Below are positions 47,199-55,218 of a DNA stretch of 64,000 nt, piece after piece. Source of the stretch: Rhodothermales bacterium (lineage in GTDB: Bacteria; Bacteroidota; Rhodothermia; Rhodothermales; JAHQVL01); assembly GCA_041391505.1 (NCBI GenBank), contig JAWKNW010000012.1:105167-169166 (forward strand). The letters are read 5' to 3'. Position numbers and translations under genes: made by a program. Within the stretch, counting starts at the first letter, position 1. Each line of letters starts with the position of its first letter. A model generated the notes under the pieces. It saw only the letters and a program-made list of their open reading frames with translations, did no database searches and had not been told where the DNA came from.

Positions 47199-47244
47199 CC
47201 TAACGCACCGCTAATACCTGCATAACGGTCGATCCCTATCTACA
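47199..47244 (+). promoter_or_regulatory. Pho-box-like array and -7 element before plcP-like gene
   Basis: Units CCTAACGCACC, GCTAATACCTG and CATAACGGTCG have TAA at 47201, 47212 and 47223, exactly 11 bases apart. TATCTACA at 47237-47244 lies 14 bases after the last TAA, the same distance as in the array at 42227. The gene start is at 47270. Confidence 0.55.
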
Positions 47245-47269
47245 AGGCACGACCCCTCGCATCCACTGG

Positions 47270-48154
47270 ATGCGCCTCTCGGACGAACCCCGGGCTACGG
47301 CACCTATGATCGGCGGACCGAATCGATACAGAAGTATCTGGATTTCGGATTTCCATCTGGGCACGCGTCACATGAAGGCGGACGCCCTGCTCGCGTTTCT
47401 GCGCTGCAACGAGTCGGACTACCTCTACCTCGTCGGCGATATCTTCGACGGCTGGGCGCTGGGTAAATCGTGGTACTGGCCGCAATCGCATAACGACATC
47501 GTCCAGAAAATCCTGCGAAAGGCCCGGAAAGGCACGCGGGTCATCTATATCCCGGGGAATCACGACGAGTTCGCTCGGCAGTTCGCCGGTCAGCATTTCG
47601 GCGGCATCGCGACGCGGCTCAATGCCATCCACACGACGGAAGATGGCCGTCAATTTCTCGTCATGCACGGCGACGAATTCGACGGAGTGATCCAGTACGC
47701 CCGATGGCTGTCGGTCCTGGGCGCCCGCGCCTATCAACTGACGCTGAGCGCCAACTACTGGTACAACCGGCTGCGCAAAGGGCTGAACCTCCCCTACTGG
47801 TCGCTTTCGAGCTACCTGAAGTACAAAACCAAGCGCGCGGTGCAGCATATCGCGCATTTTGAGCAGACCGTGGCCCGGGAAGCGCACACGTATGAAGTCG
47901 ACGGCGTCATCTGCGGCCATATCCATCACGCGGAGATGCGCGCGATAGAGGGCGTCCAGTATTGCAACAGCGGCGACTGGGTGGAGAGCTGCACCGCGCT
48001 CGTCGAGCATGTGGACGGCGCCCTGGAGATCGTCCACTGGCCGCATGCCGGCGTAGACTTCGCGCCGGACGATCTCGCGGCGGAGGAGGAAAAAGACGAT
48101 CCGGACCCGATGCCGGGACTTCCATCCGTGTTGAATGGTATCTTACAGCACTGA
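47270..48154 (+). CDS. plcP: Calcineurin-like metallophosphoesterase, PlcP/LpxH-like
   Basis: A protein of 294 residues. The metal motifs of the family are all present: SDFHLG (D27, H29), GDIFD (D57), GNHD (N97, H98), HGDEFD (H133) and GHIHH (H217, H219). UDP-2,3-diacylglucosamine hydrolase LpxH and the phosphate-starvation phospholipase C PlcP share this fold. The next gene (glycosyltransferase, ATG 50 bases beyond) and the Pho-box-like array point to PlcP, which in marine bacteria degrades phospholipids to diacylglycerol when phosphate is scarce. This is inference from context; LpxH cannot be excluded. ATG at 47306 is another possible start. Confidence 0.75.
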   Translation: MRLSDEPRATAPMIGGPNRYRSIWISDFHLGTRHMKADALLAFLRCNESDYLYLVGDIFDGWALGKSWYWPQSHNDIVQKILRKARKGTRVIYIPGNHDEFARQFAGQHFGGIATRLNAIHTTEDGRQFLVMHGDEFDGVIQYARWLSVLGARAYQLTLSANYWYNRLRKGLNLPYWSLSSYLKYKTKRAVQHIAHFEQTVAREAHTYEVDGVICGHIHHAEMRAIEGVQYCNSGDWVESCTALVEHVDGALEIVHWPHAGVDFAPDDLAAEEEKDDPDPMPGLPSVLNGILQH

Positions 48155-48203
48155 GCGTTTGCATCCTTCAGAAACACCCCCCACCGTCCCGTTTTCCGGA
48201 CCT

Positions 48204-49325
48204 ATGCATCCATTAAATTGCCTTTTTGTCGTTCAGGGCGAGGGGCGCGGGCATATGACCCAGGCGCTGGCGCTGAAGGCGATCCTGGAGGACGCCGGCC
48301 ATGGCGTCGCCGCCGTGCTGCTGGGCCGGAGCAGCAACCGGCGCGTGCCGGCGTTTTTCACCGAGAAAATCGGCGCCCCGATCATCCCGTTCGATAGCCC
48401 CACCTTCGCGCTCGACGAGAAGCAGCAATCGGTGGACATGGGCGCCACCATCCTCCAAAACATCAGAAAGGGGGGCGCCTTTCGGGCCAGTCTGGACGCG
48501 ATTCACGACGCCATCGAGACGCACCGGCCGGACGTGATCGTGAACTTCTTCGAGCCGCTCTTCGGCGCCTACGCGCTGCTCTATCGGCCGGCCCCGCCGA
48601 TCGTGTGCATCGGCCATCAGTACATGTACCATCATCCAGTCTATCCTTTCCCCGCCGGCATGTGGGCGCAACGCCTGGGCGCGCGGAATTTTACGCGGCT
48701 CTCCTCGTTCGGCGCGACGCGCCGGCTCGCGCTCTCCTACTACCCGGCGCCGGCCCGGCCCCGCCTCGCCGTCGTGCCGCCGCTCCTCCGCCCCGAAGTG
48801 TTCGCCCAGCCCCTGGACATCACGGATGAGGATGCCTTCTACCTCATCTACCTGCTCAATCGGGGCTATGCGGACGAGGTGATCGCCTGGCACCGCGAGC
48901 ACCCGCATCGCCGGCTGCACTGTTTCTGGGACAACCCGGATGCGCCCGCTGAGTGGCACTATGCGAGCAACCTGACCTTCCACGCCCTGAGCGACGTCAA
49001 ATTCCTGAGTATGATGGCGCGATGCGCCGGCCTGATATGCACCGCGGGATTCGAGTCGACCTGCGAGGCCATGTATTTCGGCAAACCGGTGCTTGCCGTC
49101 CCCGTGCGGGGCCACGTCGAACAGTACTGGAATGCGCAGGACCTGGCCGGCTTCGGCGGCGGGGTCTACGCCGCCTCCTTCGAGATCGACGGACTGGAGG
49201 AAGCCACCCGCGCCCTTCTGCCCCCCACGCACATCTTCCGGGCCTGGGTCGATCAGGCTCCCGAGCGCTTCCTGCGCGAGATCGAGCAGGTCGCCGCCGC
49301 GCGGCGCGCGCCGGCGTTCCCGTAA
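48204..49325 (+). CDS. agt: Glycosyltransferase, Agt-like, possibly lipid glycosylation
   Basis: A protein of 373 residues. It resembles GT-B glycosyltransferases of the MurG/GT28 group: N-terminal LFVVQGEGRGHMTQALALKAILEDAGHGV and C-terminal LICTAGFESTCEAMYFGKPVLAVPVRGHVEQYWNAQDLAGFG, which binds the nucleotide sugar. In Pho-controlled lipid remodelling a glycosyltransferase acts on the diacylglycerol made by PlcP and gives glycolipids that replace phospholipids. The neighbouring plcP-like gene lies 49 bases upstream and both may share one promoter. An in-frame ATG at 48135 overlaps plcP and is less likely because the family N-terminus begins at MHPLNCLFVVQ. Confidence 0.75.
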   Translation: MHPLNCLFVVQGEGRGHMTQALALKAILEDAGHGVAAVLLGRSSNRRVPAFFTEKIGAPIIPFDSPTFALDEKQQSVDMGATILQNIRKGGAFRASLDAIHDAIETHRPDVIVNFFEPLFGAYALLYRPAPPIVCIGHQYMYHHPVYPFPAGMWAQRLGARNFTRLSSFGATRRLALSYYPAPARPRLAVVPPLLRPEVFAQPLDITDEDAFYLIYLLNRGYADEVIAWHREHPHRRLHCFWDNPDAPAEWHYASNLTFHALSDVKFLSMMARCAGLICTAGFESTCEAMYFGKPVLAVPVRGHVEQYWNAQDLAGFGGGVYAASFEIDGLEEATRALLPPTHIFRAWVDQAPERFLREIEQVAAARRAPAFP

Positions 49326-49366
49326 CGCGAAAAGCCCGACATCCTACGAGATATCGGGCTTTCGCG
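49326..49366. terminator. Strong hairpin after the glycosyltransferase
   Basis: CGCGAAAAGCCCGA...TCGGGCTTTCGCG forms a long stem with a 6-base loop directly after the stop codon. There is no T-run, so it is a stabilising or rho-assisted hairpin. Confidence 0.65.
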
Positions 49367-49441
49367 TACGAATGCTACGCATCAGCATCCCTAACCAGCG
49401 CCCAAGGTACGGCCCGTGTCCCCCTGCCGATGAAAGGAACT

Positions 49442-49485
49442 GTTAAGGCCGCATTACCGAATCGTGAAGGACGCGCATAACCCCC
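49442..49485 (+). promoter_or_regulatory. Pho-box-like array before tonB
   Basis: Units GTTAAGGCCGC, ATTACCGAATC, GTGAAGGACGC and GCATAACCCCC are spaced 11 bp. Units 1 and 2 closely match GTTAACGCAGC and ATTATCGAATC of the array at 45301. The tonB ATG is 147 bases downstream. Confidence 0.55.
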
Positions 49486-49631
49486 GGTGCGCCGGCGTGC
49501 CGCGGCCTCAGGTTTTCCCCCACGCACGGTATCTCCCGCCGCCCTGTTCTCGTAGGGCGAAAGAGTGCGTTAATTGATCCGTGCGCATTATTTGGGGACG
49601 TGAGTCCCGGCAAGCCAACGGAGGTGACGCC

Positions 49632-50432
49632 ATGAGACCATCATTCCTGTACGGATCGTTTCTCACCGGCCACTCGGCCAGCTACGGGCATCTATCGAAT
49701 AAGTCGGACTGGGCCGCGCAGCATGAGCTGGAATTTCTCGGCAAACGGTTTTCCGAGCGCGCTATCCGGTTTAGCGGATATAATCTGACCTACGGTCTGG
49801 CGCTTCCCGCCGGCCTCATCCTGGCGCTCGGCATCGTGCTGATCGCGTTCCGCATCCCCTACAACCCGACCGGCGGCTACACCATCGTGGAGGTCCGGCA
49901 GGAGCTGGTGGCGCTCGAAGAAATCCAGCAGACGCGCCAGGAGCTGCCGCCGCCGGCGCCGCCCCGACCCCCGGTGCCCATCGAGGTGCCGAACGACGTG
50001 CTGCTGGAGAGCGAAGACCTGTCGCTCGACGCCGCGCTCGATCTGGATGAGGCCCTGCTCGACGTGCAGCCGCCACTGCCGGCTCCGCCGCCTGCGGAGG
50101 TCGTCGAAGAGGAGCCTGAAATCTTTGTCGCGGTCGAGCAGATGCCCGAAATGATCGGCGGCGTCGCCAGCCTGATGAAAGACGTGACCTACCCCGAGAT
50201 GGCCCGCAAGGCCAGCGTCGAAGGGAGCGTCATCGTCCAGATCGTCGTCGACGAAGAAGGCATGCCGCGCGATCCGGTGATCCTGCGCTCGGCCAGCGAA
50301 CTGCTGGACGAAGCCGCCGTCAAGGCGGTGATGCTGCAGCGCTTCAAACCGGGACGTCAGCGCGGTCGCGCCGTCAAGGTCAAGATGGCGATCCCGGTCA
50401 TCTTCCGTCTGAAAACACCCGAAACCAAGTAG
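49632..50432 (+). CDS. tonB: Energy transducer TonB
   Basis: A protein of 266 residues. A membrane helix lies at about 54-73, a proline-rich periplasmic segment (LPPPAPPRPPVPIEVP) follows at about 105-125 and the TonB C-terminal domain (YPEMARKASVEGSVIVQIVVDEEGMPRDPVILRSASELLDEAAVKAVMLQRFKPGRQRGRAVKVKMAIPVIF) ends the protein. The start at 49632 has a good Shine-Dalgarno site (GGAGGT, 8 bases upstream), unusual for this genome. It energises outer-membrane receptors; the Pho-box-like array upstream suggests that it may serve the receptor at 42357. Confidence 0.92.
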   Translation: MRPSFLYGSFLTGHSASYGHLSNKSDWAAQHELEFLGKRFSERAIRFSGYNLTYGLALPAGLILALGIVLIAFRIPYNPTGGYTIVEVRQELVALEEIQQTRQELPPPAPPRPPVPIEVPNDVLLESEDLSLDAALDLDEALLDVQPPLPAPPPAEVVEEEPEIFVAVEQMPEMIGGVASLMKDVTYPEMARKASVEGSVIVQIVVDEEGMPRDPVILRSASELLDEAAVKAVMLQRFKPGRQRGRAVKVKMAIPVIFRLKTPETK

Positions 50433-50435
50433 GCC

Positions 50436-50547
50436 GTGTCTGAAAACCGTTCGGGTTGGCCCGGAGCATCCAAAAAAACCTTTCATACAGCGTTGGATCC
50501 TGAATCGCGGTCAGGATACGGTTCGGTCTGAACGGTTTTTCGGACAC
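50436..50547. mobile_element. MITE-like element with 17-18-bp terminal inverted repeats
   Basis: GTGTCTGAAAACCGTTC at 50436-50452 and GAACGGTTTTTCGGACAC at 50530-50547 form near-perfect inverted ends. The element is 112 bp and has no coding frame. No clear target-site duplication is visible. It lies 3 bases beyond the tonB stop, so it may also end transcription. Only one copy is in the window. Confidence 0.55.
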
Positions 50548-50578
50548 TACCTGGTCCCGCAACCGGCATCATGCGAGA

Positions 50579-50612
50579 AAGCCCCGGCGTCTGTCAGCAC
50601 CGGGGCTTTTTC
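50579..50612 (+). terminator. Intrinsic terminator after tonB
   Basis: AAGCCCCGG at 50579-50587 pairs with CCGGGGCTT, around a loop of about 12 bases, followed by a TTTT run. Confidence 0.85.
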
Positions 50613-50695
50613 GTGCAATCAGGGAAATGGACGTGCGCGGTTGGGATAGGCATACCCAACGTACGACGCGCGCGCCCGGTCTGTGCTACCCGCAG

Positions 50696-50728
50696 GTTAA
50701 ATCGCTGTTAGCGAAATGTTGCCCGGCG
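50696..50728 (+). promoter_or_regulatory. Pho-box-like array upstream of recJ
   Basis: Units GTTAAATCGCT, GTTAGCGAAAT and GTTGCCCGGCG follow with an 11-bp period. Units 1 and 2 share the GTTAA and CGAA features with the arrays at 45301 and 49442. recJ starts 131 bases downstream. It might serve recJ or an unrecognised RNA in between. Confidence 0.45.
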
Positions 50729-50813
50729 CGGTATGCCGGCGGGGCGCAACACGTCTTGAAGGTAGATGGGGATGAGAATCTGCCGAACCGTTTTATCCTG
50801 CCGACGACTGACG

Positions 50814-50821
50814 TATCTTCG
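50814..50821 (+). promoter_or_regulatory. Candidate -7 element before recJ
   Basis: TATCTTCG resembles the TAnnTTTG consensus with one mismatch and lies 38 bases before the ATG. No clear -33 TTG was found at the expected distance. Confidence 0.35.
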
Positions 50822-50859
50822 CCCCGTCAAGTCAGAAGGAATCCCCGCCTGAGTGCTGC

Positions 50860-52602
50860 ATGAAATACCGCTGGGTACTGCGTCCCTATGAGAAGCCGGA
50901 AATAACGGCCCGGCTCCAACGCGAACTCAACGATCTGCCCGAGGCCCTTGTCCGCGCCCTCGTGCTGCGCGGCATCGAGGACTTTGAAACGGCCCGCCAT
51001 TATTTCCGCCCCTCCCTCGACCATCTGCACGATCCGTTCCTGATGAAGGATATGGATGCGGCGGTCGACCGCATCGTGCGGGCTATCGAGACCGGCGAGC
51101 CCATCCTGGTCTTCGGCGACTACGACGTGGACGGGACGACGGCTGCCGCGCTGATGACCCGGTTCCTTCGGAAGCAGGGGGCCGACGCGATCTACTTCAT
51201 CCCGAATCGCATCGAACACGGCTACGGACTGAACGCCTCCGCCATCGACCTCGCCGTGGCGGAAGGGCGGACGCTCATGGTGGCGCTGGATTGCGGCATC
51301 ACGGCGCACGAGGAAGCCCTCTACGCGCGCTCGCGTGGCGTCGACCTGATCGTGTGCGACCACCACAAGGCGCTCGATACCGTGCCGGAGGCGGTCGCCG
51401 TGCTCGATCCGAAGCGCAACGACTGCACGTATCCGTTCAAGGAGCTCTCGGGCTGCGGCATCGGGTTCAAGGTGGCCCAGGCCGTGCTGGCGCGGCGCGG
51501 CCGGCCCGCCGAGGACGCATACGCCTACCTCGACCTCGTCGCCATCTCCACCGCCAGCGACATCGTGCCGCTCGAAGGGGAGAACCGCATCCTGATGATC
51601 GAAGGGCTGAAGCGGTTGCAAACCGAGCCGAGCCTGGGCGTGCGGGTGCTGGCCCGCTGCGCCGGCGTGGAGCTGAAAACCTGCACCACATCCGACATCG
51701 TCTTCGGTCTCGGGCCCCGGATCAACGCCGCCGGCAGGCTCGGCGATGCGAGCCGGGCGGTGGCTCTGTTTCTGGCCGAGACCGAGGCGGAAGCCCAGCC
51801 GCTGGCCGACGCGCTCGAAAAGGTCAACCTCGAACGACGCACCCTGGATCAGGAGACGGCGCGCGAGGCGGCGCTCCTGGCCGAACGCCAGCTCGGCGGG
51901 CGGTTTCCACATGCCGTCGTGGTGCACCGGGATACGTGGCATCCCGGGGTGATCGGCATCGTCGCCAGCCGGCTCGTCGAGCGTTTCTATCGCCCGGCCG
52001 TGATGCTGGCCACCGTCAACGACCAGATCAAGGGCTCCGCCCGATCGATCAGCGGCATCAACATCTACGACGCCCTCAAGGGCTGCGAGGATCTGCTGAA
52101 GACGTTCGGCGGGCACGACTTCGCGGCGGGCCTCGCGCTCGAACCCGCCAACCTCGAAGCGTTCCAGGCCCGGTTCAACGAGGTCGTCGGCTCCATGATC
52201 ACGGCCGACATGCTGAACCCCGCGATCCAGATCGACGCGACGCTGGACCTCCGGCAGGTCGACGGCGTCCGGGGCCGGTTCTGGTCCGTCCTCAAGCAAT
52301 TCGCCCCGTTCGGGCCGGCGAACCACAAACCGGTCTTCCACGCCCGCGACGTCGTCCTCGCCGGCGATCCCCGGCGCATCGGGCGCGACGGCAACCACGT
52401 CAAGTTCAGCGTGCGCGGAAAGGCCGCAAACGGGATGCCTCTGGACTCGATCGGATTCGACATGCGCGATCACTTCGACACGCTCCTCACCAGCCGCCGC
52501 CAGGGCAAACCCATCGAAATGCTGTTCTCCCTCGAAGAGAACACCTGGAACGGATCCACCTCCCTCCAGCTCAAGACGCGCGATCTGCGGCTGCAGGAAT
52601 AG
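50860..52602 (+). CDS. recJ: Single-stranded-DNA-specific exonuclease RecJ
   Basis: A protein of 580 residues, the usual RecJ length. The DHH-superfamily metal motifs are clear: FGDYDVDGTTAAA (D87-D91), ALDCGIT, CDHHK (D167, H168, H169), the INAAGRLGD stretch and the DHHA1 motif with GGHDFAAG. RecJ degrades single strands 5' to 3' in recombination and mismatch repair. An inverted repeat begins 15 bases after its stop and there is no other gene in the operon. The upstream region carries a Pho-box-like array. Confidence 0.95.
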   Translation: MKYRWVLRPYEKPEITARLQRELNDLPEALVRALVLRGIEDFETARHYFRPSLDHLHDPFLMKDMDAAVDRIVRAIETGEPILVFGDYDVDGTTAAALMTRFLRKQGADAIYFIPNRIEHGYGLNASAIDLAVAEGRTLMVALDCGITAHEEALYARSRGVDLIVCDHHKALDTVPEAVAVLDPKRNDCTYPFKELSGCGIGFKVAQAVLARRGRPAEDAYAYLDLVAISTASDIVPLEGENRILMIEGLKRLQTEPSLGVRVLARCAGVELKTCTTSDIVFGLGPRINAAGRLGDASRAVALFLAETEAEAQPLADALEKVNLERRTLDQETAREAALLAERQLGGRFPHAVVVHRDTWHPGVIGIVASRLVERFYRPAVMLATVNDQIKGSARSISGINIYDALKGCEDLLKTFGGHDFAAGLALEPANLEAFQARFNEVVGSMITADMLNPAIQIDATLDLRQVDGVRGRFWSVLKQFAPFGPANHKPVFHARDVVLAGDPRRIGRDGNHVKFSVRGKAANGMPLDSIGFDMRDHFDTLLTSRRQGKPIEMLFSLEENTWNGSTSLQLKTRDLRLQE

Positions 52603-52617
52603 GGGCTGAGAGTTCAA

Positions 52618-52690
52618 GGGTTGAGGTTTAAGGTTTAAGGACGCGGCCGGTCGAAGCCCCCAATTCCCTTAAACCTTGAACCTCAAACCT
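52618..52690. repeat. Inverted repeat of heptamer units after recJ
   Basis: GGGTTGAGGTTTAAGG-type left arm (52618-52640) pairs with CCTTAAACCTTGAACC-type right arm (52668-52690) with few mismatches. The arms contain 7-bp units AGGTTTA/AGGTTCA, like the perfect repeat at 5416 and the element at 58447. It may terminate recJ transcription. The remaining bases up to 52988 contain nothing that I recognise as a gene. Confidence 0.7.
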
Positions 52691-52988
52691 CGAACCATCA
52701 CCCTTAACCTTTTCTTCACGCTGACCGATACCCTCCCAGAGCCGGCTTGACCCAGCGGGTGGCAGCACACTCGGGGCCGGCTGTTTTCGAATTCTCTTAT
52801 GCGATTGCCCGTGAGATCCGGGCCCTGGAACGACGTAATGTTGAGCATCTGATCGCCTGTCACACCCATCCTCGACCGGCGCCTCGCCGGCTGATGGCGT
52901 GCCCCTCTACGCAGTCAGGACGCCCCTCTGGATTGCGGATCACCCCCTCCCGCATGTAATCCCCTTCAATTACGACGAAAGACCAGCC

Positions 52989-54749
52989 ATGGCTACTCCG
53001 ATCGCTACGATCCGTGGGCGGCGGTGTGTGTGTTGGAACGGGCGACGTGCCTCCTCCGCGTCGCTGGGATTTGCCGCACTCTTGTTACTTCTGCCCTCCC
53101 CGGCCCTCGCGCAGAGCGCCGCTTCGTTTGAAAAACACCCCGTCGCTCTCGGGTTCGACGGGATGCACGCCGTAGAGGCCGCCGATCTGGATGGCGACGG
53201 CGATGTCGATCTCCTCGGCGCGGCAATGAACGCCAGCGACATCGTCTGGTGGGAAAACGCCAGCGGCGATGGAGAAACCTGGAGCCTGCACCTCGTGGCC
53301 GATGCCTTCGCCAGCGCCCGCTATGTCTTCGCGACGGATCTGGACACGGACGGCGATCTCGACCTCGTCGGCGCGGCGGCCATCGCGGATGCCATCGCCT
53401 GGTGGGAGAATACCGACGGCGTCGCCGGCGCGTGGACGATGCACACGGTCACGGACAGCTTCGACTTCGCGATGCACGTGCGCTCGGCCGACATGGATGG
53501 CGACGGCGATCCCGACCTGGTGGCCGCGGCGCTCAAGGCCGATGCCATCGCCTGGTGGGAAAATACCGACGGCGCGGCCGGCGCCTGGGTCGAACATGCC
53601 ATCGATACCGCCTTCAACGGCGCGCGGCACGTGGCGCCGGTCGATCTCGATGGCGACGGCGACATGGATGTGCTCGCCGCGGCAGACGTCGGCGACGAGG
53701 TGGCGTGGTGGGAGAATACGGACGGCGCCGGCACGGCATGGAGCAAACACGGCATCGAGGCCGGCTTCGACGGGGCGAATTCCGCGCACCCGGTCGATGT
53801 CGACAACGACGGCGACCTCGACATCATCGGATCGGCCGATGCGGCGGATCAGGTCGTGTGGTGGGAGAACGACGGCAACGCACAGGGTTGGGCGCGCCAC
53901 GTCATCGACCCGGCGTTCAACGGCGCGTTTTCGACCTTCCCGGTCGACCTCGACGGCGACGAGGATGTCGATGTCGTGGCCGCGGCGGCGGAAGGCGATC
54001 TGATTTCGTGGTGGGAAAATGTGCTGGGCGACGGCACGGAGTGGGTGGAGCACCCCATCGAGTCGGTATTCGATTTTGCCACGCACGTCTGCGCGGTCGA
54101 CATGGACGGCGACGGCGACCGGGATGTGATCGGCGGGCGTTTCGGGGGAGAGGTCAACTGGTGGGAGAACACATCGGACGTGCCCGTGCTGCCGGTCGAG
54201 CTCACCCGGTTCGACGCGGTGGCCTCCGGCGACCGGGTGACGCTCCAGTGGGAGACGGCCTCCGAGACGGGCAACGCCGGCTTTGAGGTCCAGCGGGGTC
54301 TCGACGGCCGTTTTTACCCCCTCGCCTTTGTCGACGGCGCCGGCACGAGCAGCGAGCCCCGGCGTTACGCCTTCACGGTGTCGGGCATCGAGGCCGGCCG
54401 GCATGCGTTCCGGCTCAAGCAAATCGATTTCGACGGTGGCTTCAGCTACAGCCGGGAGCAGACCGTATTCGTGGGCGTGAACGGACCGTACAAGTCGGCC
54501 TCGGTCTATCCCAACCCGTTTAATCCCAACGCCGAGTTCACGCTGACCCTGGGTTCGCCGCAGCACGTGCGGGTGGAGGTGTACAACACGATGGGCCAGC
54601 GTGTCGCGCTGCTGCATGAGGGTGCACTGGATGCCGAGCGGCCTTATGGCTTTCAGTTCGACGCGGCCGGCCTGCCCGGCGGGTTGTATCTGTTCCAGGC
54701 CTCCGGCGAACGGTTCTCCACCACCGAGACGGCCCTCCTCGTGAAGTGA
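52989..54749 (+). CDS. Secreted VCBS/FG-GAP repeat protein with T9SS type A sorting domain
   Basis: A protein of 586 residues. The ATG at 52989 was chosen for a signal peptide (ASLGFAALLLLLPSPALAQ-S). It contains seven repeats of about 50 residues with the pattern HxxxVDLDGDGDxDVxxAA...DxxxWWENTDG, calcium-binding loops of a propeller. The last ~80 residues form the T9SS sorting domain (KSASVYPNPFNPNAEFTLTL, VEVYNTMGQRVALL, ending TETALLVK). It would be displayed or released through T9SS. The tandem repeats are clean in protein, so DNA repeats of about 150 bp are also visible. Function unknown. Confidence 0.9.
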   Translation: MATPIATIRGRRCVCWNGRRASSASLGFAALLLLLPSPALAQSAASFEKHPVALGFDGMHAVEAADLDGDGDVDLLGAAMNASDIVWWENASGDGETWSLHLVADAFASARYVFATDLDTDGDLDLVGAAAIADAIAWWENTDGVAGAWTMHTVTDSFDFAMHVRSADMDGDGDPDLVAAALKADAIAWWENTDGAAGAWVEHAIDTAFNGARHVAPVDLDGDGDMDVLAAADVGDEVAWWENTDGAGTAWSKHGIEAGFDGANSAHPVDVDNDGDLDIIGSADAADQVVWWENDGNAQGWARHVIDPAFNGAFSTFPVDLDGDEDVDVVAAAAEGDLISWWENVLGDGTEWVEHPIESVFDFATHVCAVDMDGDGDRDVIGGRFGGEVNWWENTSDVPVLPVELTRFDAVASGDRVTLQWETASETGNAGFEVQRGLDGRFYPLAFVDGAGTSSEPRRYAFTVSGIEAGRHAFRLKQIDFDGGFSYSREQTVFVGVNGPYKSASVYPNPFNPNAEFTLTLGSPQHVRVEVYNTMGQRVALLHEGALDAERPYGFQFDAAGLPGGLYLFQASGERFSTTETALLVK

Positions 54750-54852
54750 CGGCGTTCCAGCGCGTCTCCGATACCCCTGCGGGTTGCCCCGGAGCCGGGA
54801 ACGCGTCTCCAACGCGGCGCTGATCCGGCCTGTACGAGGTTTTAGACCGCGT

Positions 54853-55200
54853 CTACTTCAGCAGCCTGAGCGTGCGCTGCTCCTGTTCGAGTTCCTCGCG
54901 GATCTGGCCGCTGAGCAGCAGGCAGATGCCCTGCAGCGATGCATCGCGGATCGCATAATACACGAACAACCCGCTTTTCGACCGGCTGAGCAGGCCTTCC
55001 CGGGCCATGAGGTTGAGGTGCTTGCTGGCGTTCGCCTGGTGGATGCCCGTGGCTTCGACCAGCTCCTGGACGTTCATTTCCCCGTTCTCGGCGAGCGTAT
55101 TGAGCAGATGCAGCCGCGCCGGCTCGCCGAGCACGCGGAGTCGCTGGGCTATACGGTCGGTGAGGGCGTCAGGAAACAGTTTGCGGTCGGTGGAAGACAT
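54853..55200 (-). CDS. ArsR-family transcriptional regulator
   Basis: A protein of 115 residues with a typical ArsR winged helix: RLRVLGEPARLHLLNTLAENGEMNVQELVEATGIHQANASKHLNLMAREGLLSRSKSGLFVYYAI. The recognition helix is QANASKHLN. No cysteine ELCVCDL motif of metal sensors is present, so the signal is not an evident arsenic-type one. Its start is 18 bases after the stop of the 244-residue gene, so both form one operon. Confidence 0.92.
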   Translation of the reverse strand: MSSTDRKLFPDALTDRIAQRLRVLGEPARLHLLNTLAENGEMNVQELVEATGIHQANASKHLNLMAREGLLSRSKSGLFVYYAIRDASLQGICLLLSGQIREELEQEQRTLRLLK

Positions 55201-55218
55201 GGAAACGTGGCGGGGCGG

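Noticed and set aside
50814..50821. Full promoter of recJ with -33 element
   Set aside because: No TTG at the right distance, so only the -7 candidate was kept.
50627..50863. 78-residue frame before recJ
   Set aside because: No recognisable motif, and it contains the direct-repeat array and the -7-like element.
52747..52959. 70-residue frame between recJ and the VCBS protein
   Set aside because: No motif, no supporting start signal and no conserved pattern visible.
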